A stretch of DNA of 18,880 nt from Actinomycetota bacterium (GTDB lineage: Bacteria > Actinomycetota > Acidimicrobiia > Acidimicrobiales > AC-25). Below the pieces are notes generated by a model, which was not told the origin of the DNA, ran no database searches, and worked only from the letters and a program-made list of their open reading frames with translations. The stretch's first letter is position 1; every line of letters begins with the position of its first letter. Where the stretch lies: positions 1-18,880 of the forward strand of contig VAXF01000024.1 in the NCBI GenBank assembly GCA_005888395.1, read 5' to 3'. Position numbers and translations under genes: made by a program. Of the stretch, positions 1 to 7,998 are shown piece after piece.

Positions 1-969
1 CGTGCGCGCGATGCGCACCTGCGCCTCGGCAACCAGCGCCGTCTGCAGCGGCATCGGCAACGGGTCGGGTGCGTCGTCGCGCTCCCACTCGTCGGTCCAC
101 GCACTGCGCAGCATCCGAGCCGGCTTGCCCGTGAGCGACCGCGACCGCACCGTGTCGCGCGACGTGGCGGCGAGGAACTTCTCCTTCACGGCCGGCATGG
201 TCTCGGCCTCCTCGGTGGTGAGCCACACCGAGCCGCACCAGACGCCTTCGGCGCCGAGCGCCATGGCGGCCGCGATCTGGCGGCCGTTGCCGATCCCGCC
301 CGCGGCCAGGACGGGCGTCGGCGCGACGGCGTCGACCACCTCGGGTACCAGCACCATGGTCGATATCTCGCCGGTGTGACCGCCCGCCTCGGTGCCCTGG
401 GCCACGATCAGGTCGACGCCGGCCGCCTTGTGCCGCTCGGCGTGGACCCTGGTGCCGGCCAGGGCGGCGACGACGACGCTGCTCCCGTGCGCGCGCTCGA
501 TGAGCCAGGGCGGGGGCGGGCCGAGGGCGCTCGCGATCAGCGAGATCTTGTGGGCGAAGGCGATGTCGAGGAGCGGCTCGTAGCCCTTGGGCGAGATGCT
601 GAGCGCGCCCCCGCGGCCGAACACGCTGAGGTCGTCGGGTAGCTCGGGCACCTGGTAGCGGCGGAGGATGTCGTCGACGAACTCCTGCTGCTCGGCCGGG
701 AGAAGCTGCCGGATCGTGTCGCGGTCGAGCCCGCCCTCGTCGGCGCCGGCGTACTTGGTGGGAAGCAGCAGGTCGAGGCCGTAGGGCCGGCCCTTCGTCT
801 GCTCCTCGATCCAGCCGAGGTCGATCTCGAGCTGCTCGGGCGTGTGGGCCACCGCGCCCAACACGCCGAAGCCGCCGGCGTTCGTGACCGCCGCCACGAC
901 GTCACGACAGTGGCTGAAGGCCAGGATGGGGAACTCGACCCCCAGCATCTCGCTCACCCTCGTCTGCAT
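1..969 (-). CDS. Nitronate monooxygenase-type flavoprotein (partial, C-terminus beyond left edge)
   Basis: An open frame runs from ATG at 969 to the left edge without a stop, giving 323 residues. The fold is that of the FMN-dependent TIM-barrel nitronate monooxygenase/enoyl-reductase family, which oxidises alkyl nitronates or reduces related substrates in the cytoplasm. Seen directly: NAGGFGVLG near residues 30-38, where the family has its first glycine-rich loop; GTEAGGHTG around residues 193-201 with the conserved histidine at 198; then PVLAAGGIGNGR and ALGAEGVWCGS, the phosphate-binding half of the FMN site. The start is supported by a purine-rich GGGAGGGG about 6 bases upstream. It is divergent from the epimerase fusion gene at 1007, with only 37 bases between starts. 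The physiological substrate cannot be read from the sequence; 2-nitropropane dioxygenase-like is the generic name. Confidence 0.9.
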   Translation of the reverse strand, partial: MQTRVSEMLGVEFPILAFSHCRDVVAAVTNAGGFGVLGAVAHTPEQLEIDLGWIEEQTKGRPYGLDLLLPTKYAGADEGGLDRDTIRQLLPAEQQEFVDDILRRYQVPELPDDLSVFGRGGALSISPKGYEPLLDIAFAHKISLIASALGPPPPWLIERAHGSSVVVAALAGTRVHAERHKAAGVDLIVAQGTEAGGHTGEISTMVLVPEVVDAVAPTPVLAAGGIGNGRQIAAAMALGAEGVWCGSVWLTTEEAETMPAVKEKFLAATSRDTVRSRSLTGKPARMLRSAWTDEWERDDAPDPLPMPLQTALVAEAQVRIART

Positions 970-994
970 GGCCAACCCCTCCCGGACCAGACGG

Positions 995-1000
995 TAGCTT
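995..1000 (+). promoter_or_regulatory. -10-like TAGCTT, leaderless start of the epimerase fusion gene
   Basis: TAGCTT fits the actinobacterial -10 pattern TAnnnT and lies exactly six bases before the GTG at 1007, so transcription would begin at or next to the start codon. No convincing -35 is visible. The same spacing recurs before other genes in the window, which is the main support. Confidence 0.4.
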
Positions 1001-1006
1001 CATGCC

Positions 1007-3199
1007 GTGAGGATCGGCGTCACGGGCGGTGCCGGCTTCATCGGGTCCCACGTCGTCGACTGCCTGGTGGCGGCCGGCCACGACGTCGCCGTTGTCGACA
1101 TGCGGGCGCCCCACCGGAGCGACGTCGCCTACTTCGAAGCCGACATCCTCGACGGCTCCGGGCTGTCCCGGGCCACACGGGGCTGCGACGCCCTGTTCCA
1201 CTTGGCCGGCGTCGCCGACGTGAACCACGCCGCGGCCGATCCCGTGGGCACCGCCGAGGCCAACGTGGTCGGCACCACCAAGGTCTGGGAGGCGGCGCGG
1301 AACAACGACGTGGGCCGAGTGATCCTCGCCAGCACGGTCTGGGTCTACTCCGCCGCCCGCGGCGATGGACCTCTCACCGAGGACACGCCACTGTGGATCG
1401 CCGACGCCGGCCACGTCTACACCTCGTCGAAGATCGCCGCCGAGATGCTCGTGCACAACTACCTCGAGCTGTATGGCCAGGAGTTCACGATCCTCCGCTA
1501 CGGAATCCCGTACGGCCCGCGCATGCGCGACGCGCTCGTGCTCCCGCGCTTCGTGAGCCGCGCCGTGGCCGGCGAGCCCATCACCGTGCACGGCGACGGC
1601 TCGCAGGTGCGCAACTACGTCTACGTCGAAGATCTGGCCGAGGCGCACGTCCTCGCCCTCGGTGAACCGGGCCGCAACCAGGTCTTCAACCTCGAGGGCG
1701 CCGAGGTCGTCAGCCTGCGGCGGCTCATCGAGACCATCGGCCACGTGTTGGGCCACGAGATCGACGTCGAGTACGTGCCGGCGCGCGCCGGCGACTACCG
1801 CGGCCAGATCGTCTCGGCCGAGAAGGCCGCGAGGGTCCTCGACTGGCAGCCCGAGGTGGGCCTCGAGGAGGGCGTCCGCCGATACGTCGAGTGGTACCGC
1901 GACGAGCGCTGCTCGCAGCCGGCGACGCCCGAGCGCGTACCGGAGCGCGTCTCGACGGTGCGCGTCCCCGACCGCCACGTCGACCCCGTCGCGACCGCCG
2001 GACGCACGGCGGCGGCCTGCGGCGTCGCCGCGCTGGTCGTTCCCGCGCTGACCGCGACGAGGATCACCCCGGCAGCCGTCGGGGCCGCGTTTGCGCTCCT
2101 CGCGCTCGCGATCGCCGGTGTGGCGGCGTGGGCCGTGGCGCGGCTCGCGCGATCCAACGCGACACTCGTCGGTGCCGCCGTCGTCGTGGTCACGATGTGG
2201 CTGTTGTCGCAGGCCTCGCCGGGCTGGACGACAGCGCTGCTGGCCCTTGCGGCCGGCATCGGTGAGGGGCTGTGTCTGTCGGCATCGCCCGCCGCTCGCG
2301 ACCGCCGCGTCGTCGGTGGTGCGACCGTCGGCGCCATGGGGCTGCTCGTGCTGCGAGCCGAGCTCGGAACGCAGGCGCTGCTCGCTGCCGGTGCCGTCCT
2401 CGGCGTGGTGCCCGTGGCGGGCGCGCTCCTCGCGCGCCTCACCCACGTCGCGCCGGTGCGGCGAGAGCGACGGCGGACGTTCGCGTTCGCGAGTGGCACC
2501 GCAGTGTTCACGGCCGTTCTTGCGTCATGGGTCGGGGCCACCTCGGCGAGCGCGACGTGGTTCGGTTCGCTCGTGAGCCACGGAGCACGATCCGACCAGC
2601 GCGTGGCCATCACGTTCGACGTGAGCCCGAGCGCGCCCGACGCGCTCTCGATCACCCGCGTCCTCGACGCGTACGGCGTGAAGGCGACGTTCTTCACGCC
2701 GGCCGAGACGGTCGAGAGCGATCCGCGCGTCTCGCGGGCGCTGCTGAGCCGGGGGCACCTGCTGGGCGACGACGCCTACGTGCACCACTCGGCCGCGTGG
2801 TTGAACCCGGGCTACCCCGACCTGGCCAAGGCACAGCGGGCGTTCCAGCGGGAGCTCGGCGTGTGCCCGACGTTCTTCCGACCGCCCCACGGCCGGCACA
2901 CGCCGCTGATGGCGCGGGTGGTGCACCACAACGGCATGACGATGGTCGGCTGGGAGGTCTCGCCCGGCGAGTGGACGAGCCATGACGGCCACCGCCTCGC
3001 CCGGCAGGTGCTGCGCACCGTCAAGCCGGGCTCGATCATCGCCCTCGGCGACCGCGCCGCGGGCCAGGGCCACGGGCGCGACGCCGCCCTGCTGCGGGCT
3101 CTGCCGATCATCCTCGACGGGCTTCGTACGCGTGGCCTGCGGTCGGTGCGGCTCGACGAGCTCCTGCATCTGTCCGGCTACGCGGGCCGTTGCACGTGA
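1007..3199 (+). CDS. NAD-dependent epimerase/dehydratase - membrane block - degenerate polysaccharide deacetylase fusion
   Basis: 730 residues from GTG. Residues 1-300 are an extended SDR sugar-nucleotide epimerase/dehydratase: GGAGFIG at 7-13 for NAD, Asp31 for the ribose, Ser109/Thr110 and the YxxxK pair Tyr138/Lys142, and DGSQVRNYVYVEDLAEA at about 197-213. Residues 330-513 form roughly six hydrophobic segments with Ala/Val-rich helices. Residues 530-720 follow the NodB polysaccharide deacetylase pattern (AITFDVS, RGHLLGDDAYVHH, RPPHGR, GWEVSPGEW, GSIIALGD). The usual TFDDG is TFDVS, the first metal His aligns with Asp589, and the catalytic His of the last motif aligns with Gly681, so deacetylase activity is doubtful. 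The SDR part would face the cytoplasm; which side the C-terminal domain faces is unclear. The start was chosen because the Rossmann strand begins at MRIGVTGG. Role inferred: envelope glycan work. Confidence 0.88.
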   Translation: MRIGVTGGAGFIGSHVVDCLVAAGHDVAVVDMRAPHRSDVAYFEADILDGSGLSRATRGCDALFHLAGVADVNHAAADPVGTAEANVVGTTKVWEAARNNDVGRVILASTVWVYSAARGDGPLTEDTPLWIADAGHVYTSSKIAAEMLVHNYLELYGQEFTILRYGIPYGPRMRDALVLPRFVSRAVAGEPITVHGDGSQVRNYVYVEDLAEAHVLALGEPGRNQVFNLEGAEVVSLRRLIETIGHVLGHEIDVEYVPARAGDYRGQIVSAEKAARVLDWQPEVGLEEGVRRYVEWYRDERCSQPATPERVPERVSTVRVPDRHVDPVATAGRTAAACGVAALVVPALTATRITPAAVGAAFALLALAIAGVAAWAVARLARSNATLVGAAVVVVTMWLLSQASPGWTTALLALAAGIGEGLCLSASPAARDRRVVGGATVGAMGLLVLRAELGTQALLAAGAVLGVVPVAGALLARLTHVAPVRRERRRTFAFASGTAVFTAVLASWVGATSASATWFGSLVSHGARSDQRVAITFDVSPSAPDALSITRVLDAYGVKATFFTPAETVESDPRVSRALLSRGHLLGDDAYVHHSAAWLNPGYPDLAKAQRAFQRELGVCPTFFRPPHGRHTPLMARVVHHNGMTMVGWEVSPGEWTSHDGHRLARQVLRTVKPGSIIALGDRAAGQGHGRDAALLRALPIILDGLRTRGLRSVRLDELLHLSGYAGRCT

Positions 3200-3200
3200 C

Positions 3201-3449
3201 GTGCTCCTCCGCCGCCGCTCACGACGATGGTTGGCCAAGACCCGACGGAGGCTCGACCGGGCATCGCTGCGTTCCGAGGACGTCGTCCACATCCGGGTAA
3301 CCGGGCGAGACGACGACGAGCGGACACGACGGTCGATCCTCACCCGCCGGGCCTGCGAGGAGTACGGCTACATGTACGCGGGCCTCGTGGCTCGCGACGG
3401 CAACACCGTCGTCCTGCGCTTCACCCTGCGACCGGACGTGATCGGGTGA
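3201..3449 (+). CDS. Small hypothetical protein, 82 aa
   Basis: The frame starts at GTG 3201, one base after the stop of the fusion gene, and ends at TGA 3449. The N-terminal 25 residues are very basic (LLRRRSRRWLAKTRRRLDR), followed by SEDVVHIRVTG, a short acidic stretch, then a plausible alpha-beta ending (EEYGYMYAGLVARDGNTVVLRFTLRP). The second half has the codon bias and amino-acid pattern of a real protein, unlike the shadow frames. No clear ribosome site is visible, so translation would be coupled to the upstream gene. I do not recognise a family; function is unknown. A longer in-frame version starting at 2982 overlaps the previous gene and is unlikely. Confidence 0.5.
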   Translation: MLLRRRSRRWLAKTRRRLDRASLRSEDVVHIRVTGRDDDERTRRSILTRRACEEYGYMYAGLVARDGNTVVLRFTLRPDVIG

Positions 3450-3460
3450 GGACGGTCACC

Positions 3461-3466
3461 TAGCGT
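3461..3466 (+). promoter_or_regulatory. -10-like TAGCGT before the oxygenase gene
   Basis: TAGCGT matches TAnnnT and is followed by six bases and then ATG at 3473. A GGGG run sits between the hexamer and the ATG, so a short-leader ribosome site is a competing reading. Confidence 0.4.
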
Positions 3467-3472
3467 TGGGGC

Positions 3473-4486
3473 ATGGCAGTTCCGATCGTCCTCGATCCCC
3501 TGCTGTCGCCCGACGAGGCGGCGACCGTGGTCGGTCTGTGGCACGACTTCCCCGGCTACGGGCTCTATAGCAACGAGGGGTTCGCGACCGAGTTCGCGCC
3601 CGAGCTGGCGCAGCGATACGACGCCACCGTCAACTTCATCCGCACGGGCGGGCGGTTCGGCCGGACCGGTGAGGACACGTCGATGCTCGCGGCCCGCACC
3701 AACTACTTCCGCGAGACCTATGCGTACGGCGACGACGTCTCCGCGCCCGGCATCGAGCGGTTCTTCCATCACCCACGTCTCTTCGACGGAGCGCGCGCGC
3801 TCCACGGTCGCGACGTCGTGGTGCCGGCGATCGTCTATGCCAACATCCTGCTTCCCGGCCAGGAGCTCGCCGTGCACACCGACGTGCCCGAGTTCCGCGG
3901 CGCCAACCGCAAGGTCGTGCCGCAGTGGCTGCTCGTCGTGATGCACCACGCCGGCCTGTTCGGCGAGTGGCGCATGCCGATCGCCACCGCGATCAGCTAC
4001 TTCGGCGAGGGCCGCGGGGGCGAGCTCGCCTACTACCCCGACGGCCCTGACGGCCCGGCCGCGACCTACGCTCCACGGCACAACACCGCCGTCGTGCTCG
4101 ACACCGACAGCGTGTTCCACGGTGTCGACCGGGTGCTCGGCGACGACGCGCCGCTGGCCGGGCTGCGTCCGGGGATGCGCCTTCACCACGACGGCGAGAG
4201 GTCGTGGACGGTGCGCGACGGCGAGCGGATCGTTGCCACTTACGCCACCGACGACCTCCGTTACTCGGTCTCGTGGAAGGCGTACTGCTTCGCCGACGAC
4301 GCTGAACGAGCGGCGTGGGCGGCCCACACCGACGACCTGAGCCTCGAGCAGATCCTCGAGCGGCTGGTGGCCGACCTGTGCGAGCGCGGCCGCCTTGCCG
4401 GCCAAGACCACGGGCTCGCCGACGCCGAGCTCGGCCGCCTGCTGATCGACGAGTACGTGCGCTTCCCCGCGCCGGCGGCTACCTGA
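3473..4486 (+). CDS. 2-oxoglutarate/Fe(II)-dependent oxygenase-like protein
   Basis: 337 residues. The central region has the facial-triad pattern of the 2OG-Fe(II) oxygenase double-stranded beta helix: His135-x-Asp137 in LAVHTDVPE and the distal His216 in DSVFHGVDR. A late Arg263 in LRYSVSWKAY is a good candidate for the 2-oxoglutarate carboxylate ligand. About 45 residues (220-262), including GERSWTVRDGERIV, separate the distal His from this Arg, longer than in prolyl 4-hydroxylases. No signal peptide or membrane segment is present, so it is cytoplasmic. Such enzymes hydroxylate or otherwise oxidise proteins or small molecules with O2; the substrate cannot be told. The gene ends convergently and overlaps the alpha/beta hydrolase by 8 bases. 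Family confidence is moderate because it rests on motif spacing. Confidence 0.72.
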   Translation: MAVPIVLDPLLSPDEAATVVGLWHDFPGYGLYSNEGFATEFAPELAQRYDATVNFIRTGGRFGRTGEDTSMLAARTNYFRETYAYGDDVSAPGIERFFHHPRLFDGARALHGRDVVVPAIVYANILLPGQELAVHTDVPEFRGANRKVVPQWLLVVMHHAGLFGEWRMPIATAISYFGEGRGGELAYYPDGPDGPAATYAPRHNTAVVLDTDSVFHGVDRVLGDDAPLAGLRPGMRLHHDGERSWTVRDGERIVATYATDDLRYSVSWKAYCFADDAERAAWAAHTDDLSLEQILERLVADLCERGRLAGQDHGLADAELGRLLIDEYVRFPAPAAT

Positions 4487-5249
4487 CGACGGTCGGACGC
4501 GCGTCCTGCTCGGCGAGGAAGGCGACCACCGCGCCGGCAAACGCGGGGTCCGTGACGGCGCTGAGATGGTTGCCCGAGACCGTGAGCGCACGCGCGCCGG
4601 GGATGCGATCGGCAAGGCCCTGCGGCGACCCGACGAGCTCGTCCTGGTCGCCCGCGATCACGAGCACGGGAACGCGGATCTCCGACAGCCGCGTCGACGG
4701 ATCTCCCAGGCCGGCGCCGCGCTGGATGGCGGCGAGCGCGGCGCGGTCGGCGTGTGTCGCGTCGGCAAACGAGCGGAACGCGCGCGCTGTCGGGCTGGTG
4801 ATCGTCGAGCGGTCGTCGGCCTCGAGCCCGTCGGCGATCACCGGCCGCTCCCGACGAAGACGTTCGCCGCCGTCGCCGACGCCCCCGAGCACCGCCGAGC
4901 GTACGCGTGGCTCGAGCACGAGCAGCCGCAACGTCGTGAGCGAACCCATCGAGTAGCCCACCACGTCGACCTGCTGCAGGCCGAGCCGGTCGAGCAGGGT
5001 CTGGGCGTCCCGCGCCATGGCGTCGCCGGCGTAGTCCTCGGGTCGGTGTGGCTTGTCCGAGCGGCCGTGGCCGCGTGCGTCGTAGGCGAGCACCCGCCGG
5101 CCCGCCTCGACGAGCGCGTCGATCACGCCCGGCCGCCGCCAGTTGATCCGGGTGTCGGAGGCGAAGCCGTGGAGCAGCAGGACCGGAGGGCCCTCCCCCT
5201 CGTCGTCGTAGGTGAGCTCTATCCCGTCGAAGGTCGTGAACTCGGGCAT
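4479..5249 (-). CDS. Alpha/beta hydrolase
   Basis: 256 residues from ATG at 5249. Classic alpha/beta hydrolase order: LLLHGFASD with the oxyanion HG at 27-28, YDARGHGRSD at 56-65, the nucleophile elbow GYSMGS with Ser100, a cap region about 125-185, VLVIAGDQDELV with Asp203 as the likely acid, and GNHLSAV with His228. The complete Ser-Asp-His triad predicts an active cytoplasmic esterase, lactonase or C-C hydrolase; substrate unknown. No signal peptide. It is the last gene of a probable minus-strand unit, 34 bases after the PI-PLC-like gene, and its stop overlaps the convergent oxygenase gene. Confidence 0.92.
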   Translation of the reverse strand: MPEFTTFDGIELTYDDEGEGPPVLLLHGFASDTRINWRRPGVIDALVEAGRRVLAYDARGHGRSDKPHRPEDYAGDAMARDAQTLLDRLGLQQVDVVGYSMGSLTTLRLLVLEPRVRSAVLGGVGDGGERLRRERPVIADGLEADDRSTITSPTARAFRSFADATHADRAALAAIQRGAGLGDPSTRLSEIRVPVLVIAGDQDELVGSPQGLADRIPGARALTVSGNHLSAVTDPAFAGAVVAFLAEQDARPTVVR

Positions 5250-5255
5250 GCGTGG

Positions 5256-5261
5256 AGTCTT
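5256..5261 (-). promoter_or_regulatory. -10-like AAGACT before the hydrolase
   Basis: On the minus strand AAGACT is followed by six bases and the ATG at 5249, the spacing seen at several other starts here. It departs from TAnnnT at the first base, so this is a weak call. If real, the hydrolase also has its own promoter in addition to read-through from upstream. Confidence 0.25.
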
Positions 5262-5283
5262 GCGCGGCCCGGCGCCACGTCGC

Positions 5284-7095
5284 TCACGGCCGACCCCTGC
5301 GGACCCGTCGCCCCCTCCGAAAGATGGCTTGGGTGATGAGCCGCCCCGCTGCCGCGACCACCAACAGGGCGACGACGAGCACGAGCGAATCGCGCGCCGT
5401 CCGCCGCGAGGCGTTGGCGAGCTGCGGGCTCAGGCCGAGCGCGGGCGTCGGCGCAAGGGGTGCGGGCCCCGCCGTAGGAACTGCGCCGACAGTTGCGGCG
5501 GGAGCGGTCTTCGCGGACGGAAGGTTCGGGGTCCACGTCGACTCGAGCTCGCGATAGTTGACCCAGACCTCGGCGCCCGGATCGTGCTTGGCCGCCACGA
5601 TGAGCTGGTTGCGATAGCCGTTGGCCGGCACTGCGAACGAGGTGCCGGGGAGCTGGGCGCACACGTTGAAGCCCCGGCCCCAGGGGACCGCAGCCCGCGT
5701 GACGTACCAGTTGCCGGCGGCATCGGTGCAGGCCGCGTGCCGCGGCGCACCGCAGTCGCCGGCGTGGAAGCGGCCGTCCGCGCCCTGGTACGCGCACTGG
5801 CCACCCGCTCGAGGTTCGTCGGTCGCCCAGCTCCATACGAGCGCGGGAAGGCGCTGGTCCTCGGGCGTCAACTGGTCCATCCCGATGATGTTGACGCCGC
5901 ACCGCACCATGTCAGCCGTGGCGCCGGCCGAGATCGCCTGTGTGCTCCCGAGCATCGCGGTGACCCAGGTGCTGTCCTCGAAGTAGCGGCGGAACGACGA
6001 GTGGGTTCGCCGAGCGTTGGAATCGGCGTCGCAGGCGTCGCCATAGTTCGTCGGGCTGCCGCTCTCGTCCCAGAGCGGCCCCCGCTCGTGCACCCACGTG
6101 CCCCATAACCCCGGAGTCCCTGCACCTCCCGCGCCGCAGTTGCCGACGATCAGGACGCGTGCGCCAGTCGCCTCCATCGTCGCCCGGCTCAGGTTGTAGT
6201 CAACCGCTCCGCAGCTCGTCGTCGGGCGGTAGACGAGAGAGCCGAGATACCGGTCGACGAGCGCTGCGGCCACGTCGTGGGCCTGCGCGTTCCCCTCCAT
6301 CTGGTTCTCGAAGTAGAGGAGCACGAACTGGTCCGAGTGGGCGTCGAGCCATGAGCGCAGTTCTGCCAGCCCGTACTCGAGCGGACGGTCGTACGTGCAC
6401 CCGATGTGGAAGCGCGCATTCCCCAGCGCGCTCGGCTCGTGGGAGTAGAGGTTCTGGCCCGTCGGGTCGTCCGAGTCACCGTGACAGAGCGTCACCCACC
6501 TTCCTCCGGTGTCCGGATGGGCATACGGGCTCGGCACCCAGTGAAGGTCGAGCTCGATCGCGCGCACGTCCATCTGGAGCTGGTCGGTGATGCTGTAGAC
6601 CTGGTTCGGGTCCTGGTTGGTGAGGGTCGGGTACGCGGTGGGCGTGACGCCGTCGTGGGGCAGGCGGTAGTAAGAGCTGTTGAAGGTGTTGTGCGTGTGC
6701 GGCAGTTGCTCCTCGAAGAGAGGCGCGGCCTCGTCGAGCGCCCGCTGCAGCGTGAGCGCGCGATGCACCCACGACTCCTGGTAAGCGGCGATGCGAGCCT
6801 GCGACACGGCGCGGCCGTCGACGACCGCGCAGGTCTCCGGCGTGTCGGCCGCAACCTCGTAGAGCGGCATCCGGCACGTCGCGGCCGTCCCCGACGTCAC
6901 CGACTCCACCGTGCGGCAGGCACGCGTCCCGGCCTCGGGTACAGAGGCTGCGGGCGATAACCGGCACTGCTCGACGAGCCCGCCCGCGTTCGGCGCGCTG
7001 TCGGCTGACGCGGCCGCCGGCAGGCCGAGGGCGGCGAAGAGCGCACCGGCGAGGCCGACGGCGAGTGCAGCGGACGAGCGGCGGCGGATGCGCAT
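5284..7095 (-). CDS. Secreted, membrane-anchored PI-PLC-like phosphodiesterase
   Basis: 603 residues from ATG at 7095; an in-frame start at 7149 is possible, but the later ATG opens directly into a signal peptide (MRIRRRSSAALAVG, probable cleavage after AASA at 28-31). The core resembles the PLC-like phosphodiesterase TIM barrel: HNTFNSSYY with His135, IELDLHW with Glu181/Asp183 and VTLCHGDSD with His205 match the two-histidine active site and an acidic pair. Residues 419-480 (VWSWATDEP, CAYQGADGRFHAGDC, ACTDAAGNWYVT) look like the end of a C-type-lectin-like fold, a possible carbohydrate-binding add-on. A Pro/Ala-rich linker (525-565), one transmembrane helix (571-587) and an Arg-rich tail would anchor it with the catalytic part outside. 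Eight or more cysteines fit an exported protein. Substrate is unknown: phosphoinositides or other glycerophospholipids are guesses. It lies 87 bases after the ABC permease. Confidence 0.8.
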   Translation of the reverse strand: MRIRRRSSAALAVGLAGALFAALGLPAAASADSAPNAGGLVEQCRLSPAASVPEAGTRACRTVESVTSGTAATCRMPLYEVAADTPETCAVVDGRAVSQARIAAYQESWVHRALTLQRALDEAAPLFEEQLPHTHNTFNSSYYRLPHDGVTPTAYPTLTNQDPNQVYSITDQLQMDVRAIELDLHWVPSPYAHPDTGGRWVTLCHGDSDDPTGQNLYSHEPSALGNARFHIGCTYDRPLEYGLAELRSWLDAHSDQFVLLYFENQMEGNAQAHDVAAALVDRYLGSLVYRPTTSCGAVDYNLSRATMEATGARVLIVGNCGAGGAGTPGLWGTWVHERGPLWDESGSPTNYGDACDADSNARRTHSSFRRYFEDSTWVTAMLGSTQAISAGATADMVRCGVNIIGMDQLTPEDQRLPALVWSWATDEPRAGGQCAYQGADGRFHAGDCGAPRHAACTDAAGNWYVTRAAVPWGRGFNVCAQLPGTSFAVPANGYRNQLIVAAKHDPGAEVWVNYRELESTWTPNLPSAKTAPAATVGAVPTAGPAPLAPTPALGLSPQLANASRRTARDSLVLVVALLVVAAAGRLITQAIFRRGRRVRRGRP

Positions 7096-7182
7096 GGTCA
7101 GACATTCGACCTCAGCGCGCCGCAGCCCTTCGGCGCAAAACCGGATCATTCAGACGCCAGGGCCGATCCGCGACGAGCGCGG

Positions 7183-7998
7183 TCAGCTGAGCACGTCCTT
7201 GCGCCGGAACCACCACCAGGCCACGCCGAGGAAGACGGCGACGTACGGCACCGGGAGAATCAGGCCGCGGACGATGTCGCCGCGCGAGCCGTCGGGTGCG
7301 AACAGGTGCGTCCACGCCTCGAGGTGATGGGTGGGCAGGCCCCCGCGGAGGTGCCCGAGCGCTGGAATGGCGTCGAGGATCTGGGCTACGACGCCCAACC
7401 CGACACCCGCGCCGACCGCGCCGGTCACGGCGTCGGTCATGGTCGACACCATGAACCCGAAGGCGATCATGCTCGACATCGACCACGCCACGTATCCGGT
7501 CGCCTGGACGAGCCGCCAGATGGCGTCGCCGGTGCCGGACACGCCGGCGAGGCGCTCGACGAACGGCACCTTGAAACCGAGAAGGAGCCCGCCGGCGCTG
7601 AGCGCCGTGAGCGTGATGAGCATCGTGGCGACGATCGAGAAGACGGCGACTACCGCGAGCTTGCCGGCCAGCAGCCGCCCTCGAGGCACCGGCCGCACGA
7701 GCAGGTAGCGCAGGTTGCCCCACGCCGCCTCGCCGGCGATGGCGTCGCCCGCGAACAGCGAGACGACGACGATCAGCAGGAAGTGGCTCGTGGCGAGCAG
7801 AGCGGCGACGGGCACGAAGAGCCCCGAGTGACCGGCGACGAAGAAGAAGTCCCTGCCGTCCTCCGGCTGCCGTGGCGGGTTCGTGCGCAGGGCGATCGCG
7901 ATGATGAGCGGCACCGCGACCACGAGGCCGAGCGCCACCCAGGTGCGCGGCCGTCGGAGCTGCTTGGCGAGCTCGGTGCGGACGACGGCGCGGATCAC
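7183..7998 (-). CDS. ABC-2 type transporter permease
   Basis: 271 residues from GTG at 7998, which forms a GTGA overlap with the stop of the ATPase gene, so translation is coupled. The frame extends further upstream, but that part would lie inside the ATPase gene. The N-terminus (MIRAVVRTELAKQLRRPRTW) is the usual cytosolic amphipathic entry of ABC-2 permeases, followed by about six membrane helices (around 20-37, 60-84, 112-140, 167-185, 190-210, 247-263) and a short basic end. AGEAAWGNLRYLLVRPVPRGRLLAGK is the typical cytoplasmic coupling region of this family. It should pair with the ATPase to export a drug, lipid or small peptide; no specific substrate is indicated. Confidence 0.9.
   Translation of the reverse strand: MIRAVVRTELAKQLRRPRTWVALGLVVAVPLIIAIALRTNPPRQPEDGRDFFFVAGHSGLFVPVAALLATSHFLLIVVVSLFAGDAIAGEAAWGNLRYLLVRPVPRGRLLAGKLAVVAVFSIVATMLITLTALSAGGLLLGFKVPFVERLAGVSGTGDAIWRLVQATGYVAWSMSSMIAFGFMVSTMTDAVTGAVGAGVGLGVVAQILDAIPALGHLRGGLPTHHLEAWTHLFAPDGSRGDIVRGLILPVPYVAVFLGVAWWWFRRKDVLS

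Noticed and set aside
902..2446. Long minus-strand open frame of 514 codons opposite the epimerase fusion gene
   Set aside because: It is the antisense shadow of a well-supported gene: Gly/Arg/Asp/His-rich, with no motif and no ribosome site.
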